From: Prevotella sp.
GTDB lineage: Bacteria > Bacteroidota > Bacteroidia > Bacteroidales > Bacteroidaceae
Reading direction: 5' to 3'
NCBI GenBank assembly: GCA_017458005.1
Contig: JAFTGH010000017.1
Location: forward strand, 180,516-244,515
Length of the DNA stretch: 64,000 nt
The position numbers were made by a program, and so were the translations under genes. Positions 63,941-64,000 of this stretch are shown piece after piece. The notes beneath the pieces are model-generated. The model was given only the letters and a program-made list of their open reading frames with translations. It ran no database searches and had not been told where the DNA came from. How positions within the stretch are numbered: the first letter of the stretch is position 1; each line of letters opens with the position of its first letter.

Positions 63941-64000
63941 TTATATTGTTGTATTTAAAAGCGTGCGTTTGTTAAAATTTCAAAGTCTGAAATAAATTGG

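Overview
The window comes from a Bacteroidales genome, most likely Prevotella or a close relative. The evidence is: promoters of the Bacteroidetes -7 type (TAnnTTTG, mostly TACCTTTG or TATCTTTG) in front of most transcription units; two SusC/SusD outer-membrane nutrient loci; many short-signal lipoproteins; ArgB and biosynthetic arginine decarboxylase of Bacteroidetes type; and families typical of the phylum (DUF3160, DUF3108, GH3-like, DUF4369, GH97). The species assignment is inference.

Layout. 1-5.7 kb: a minus-strand operon topA-aroK-speA-argB-ECF sigma factor (cut by the window edge), joined by ATGA overlaps. 5.7-14.5 kb: Nudix hydrolase and sialate-type acetylesterase, a divergent esterase, a CapA/DUF3160/DUF4369 lipoprotein operon and a papain-like lipoprotein. 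14.5-29.3 kb: cysS, acetyl/succinyl-CoA transferase, an SPFH protein, hemolysin III, a Dna2-like nuclease-helicase, an aldo/keto reductase, a DUF3108/Ig-like/GH3 operon and a DAACS symporter.

28.1-38.5 kb holds the most interesting locus. One minus-strand operon begins with a 58-codon leader ORF whose first 22 residues contain seven Met and five consecutive Cys, and which runs into the next gene. It continues with an orphan periplasmic binding protein, SusC, SusD, three tandem exported proteins of the uroporphyrinogen decarboxylase/MtaA fold (two with the His-x-Cys...Cys zinc motif of thiol methyltransferases) and the DAACS symporter. I read it as a candidate cysteine/methionine-controlled organosulfur acquisition system; the substrate is unknown. 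A RidA gene is divergent from it.

39.2-59.3 kb is a complete starch/maltodextrin locus. SusC, SusD, two SusE/F-like lipoproteins and a GH13 lipoprotein lie on the minus strand. LacI regulator, MFS transporter, MalQ (GH77), SusB (GH97), pullulanase and a neopullulanase-like GH13 lie on the plus strand. Two identical 16-bp LacI-type palindromes stand 53-54 bp upstream of the -7 boxes of susC, lacI and malQ, suggesting one regulator acting from a fixed distance. Starch is bound and cut at the surface, imported by SusCD, degraded in the periplasm, and maltose/maltodextrin crosses the inner membrane by the MFS protein for MalQ.

59.3-64 kb: a KduD-like dehydrogenase, a repeat-rich intergenic region, a DUF234-type ATPase, then a decayed defence-like island. 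The island consists of a 92-residue TOTE primase fragment fused to a truncated, stop-interrupted ThiF/E1-like gene, followed by an intact-looking DUF6527 gene. Heptamer and octamer tandem repeats are scattered through the window, in genes and between them.
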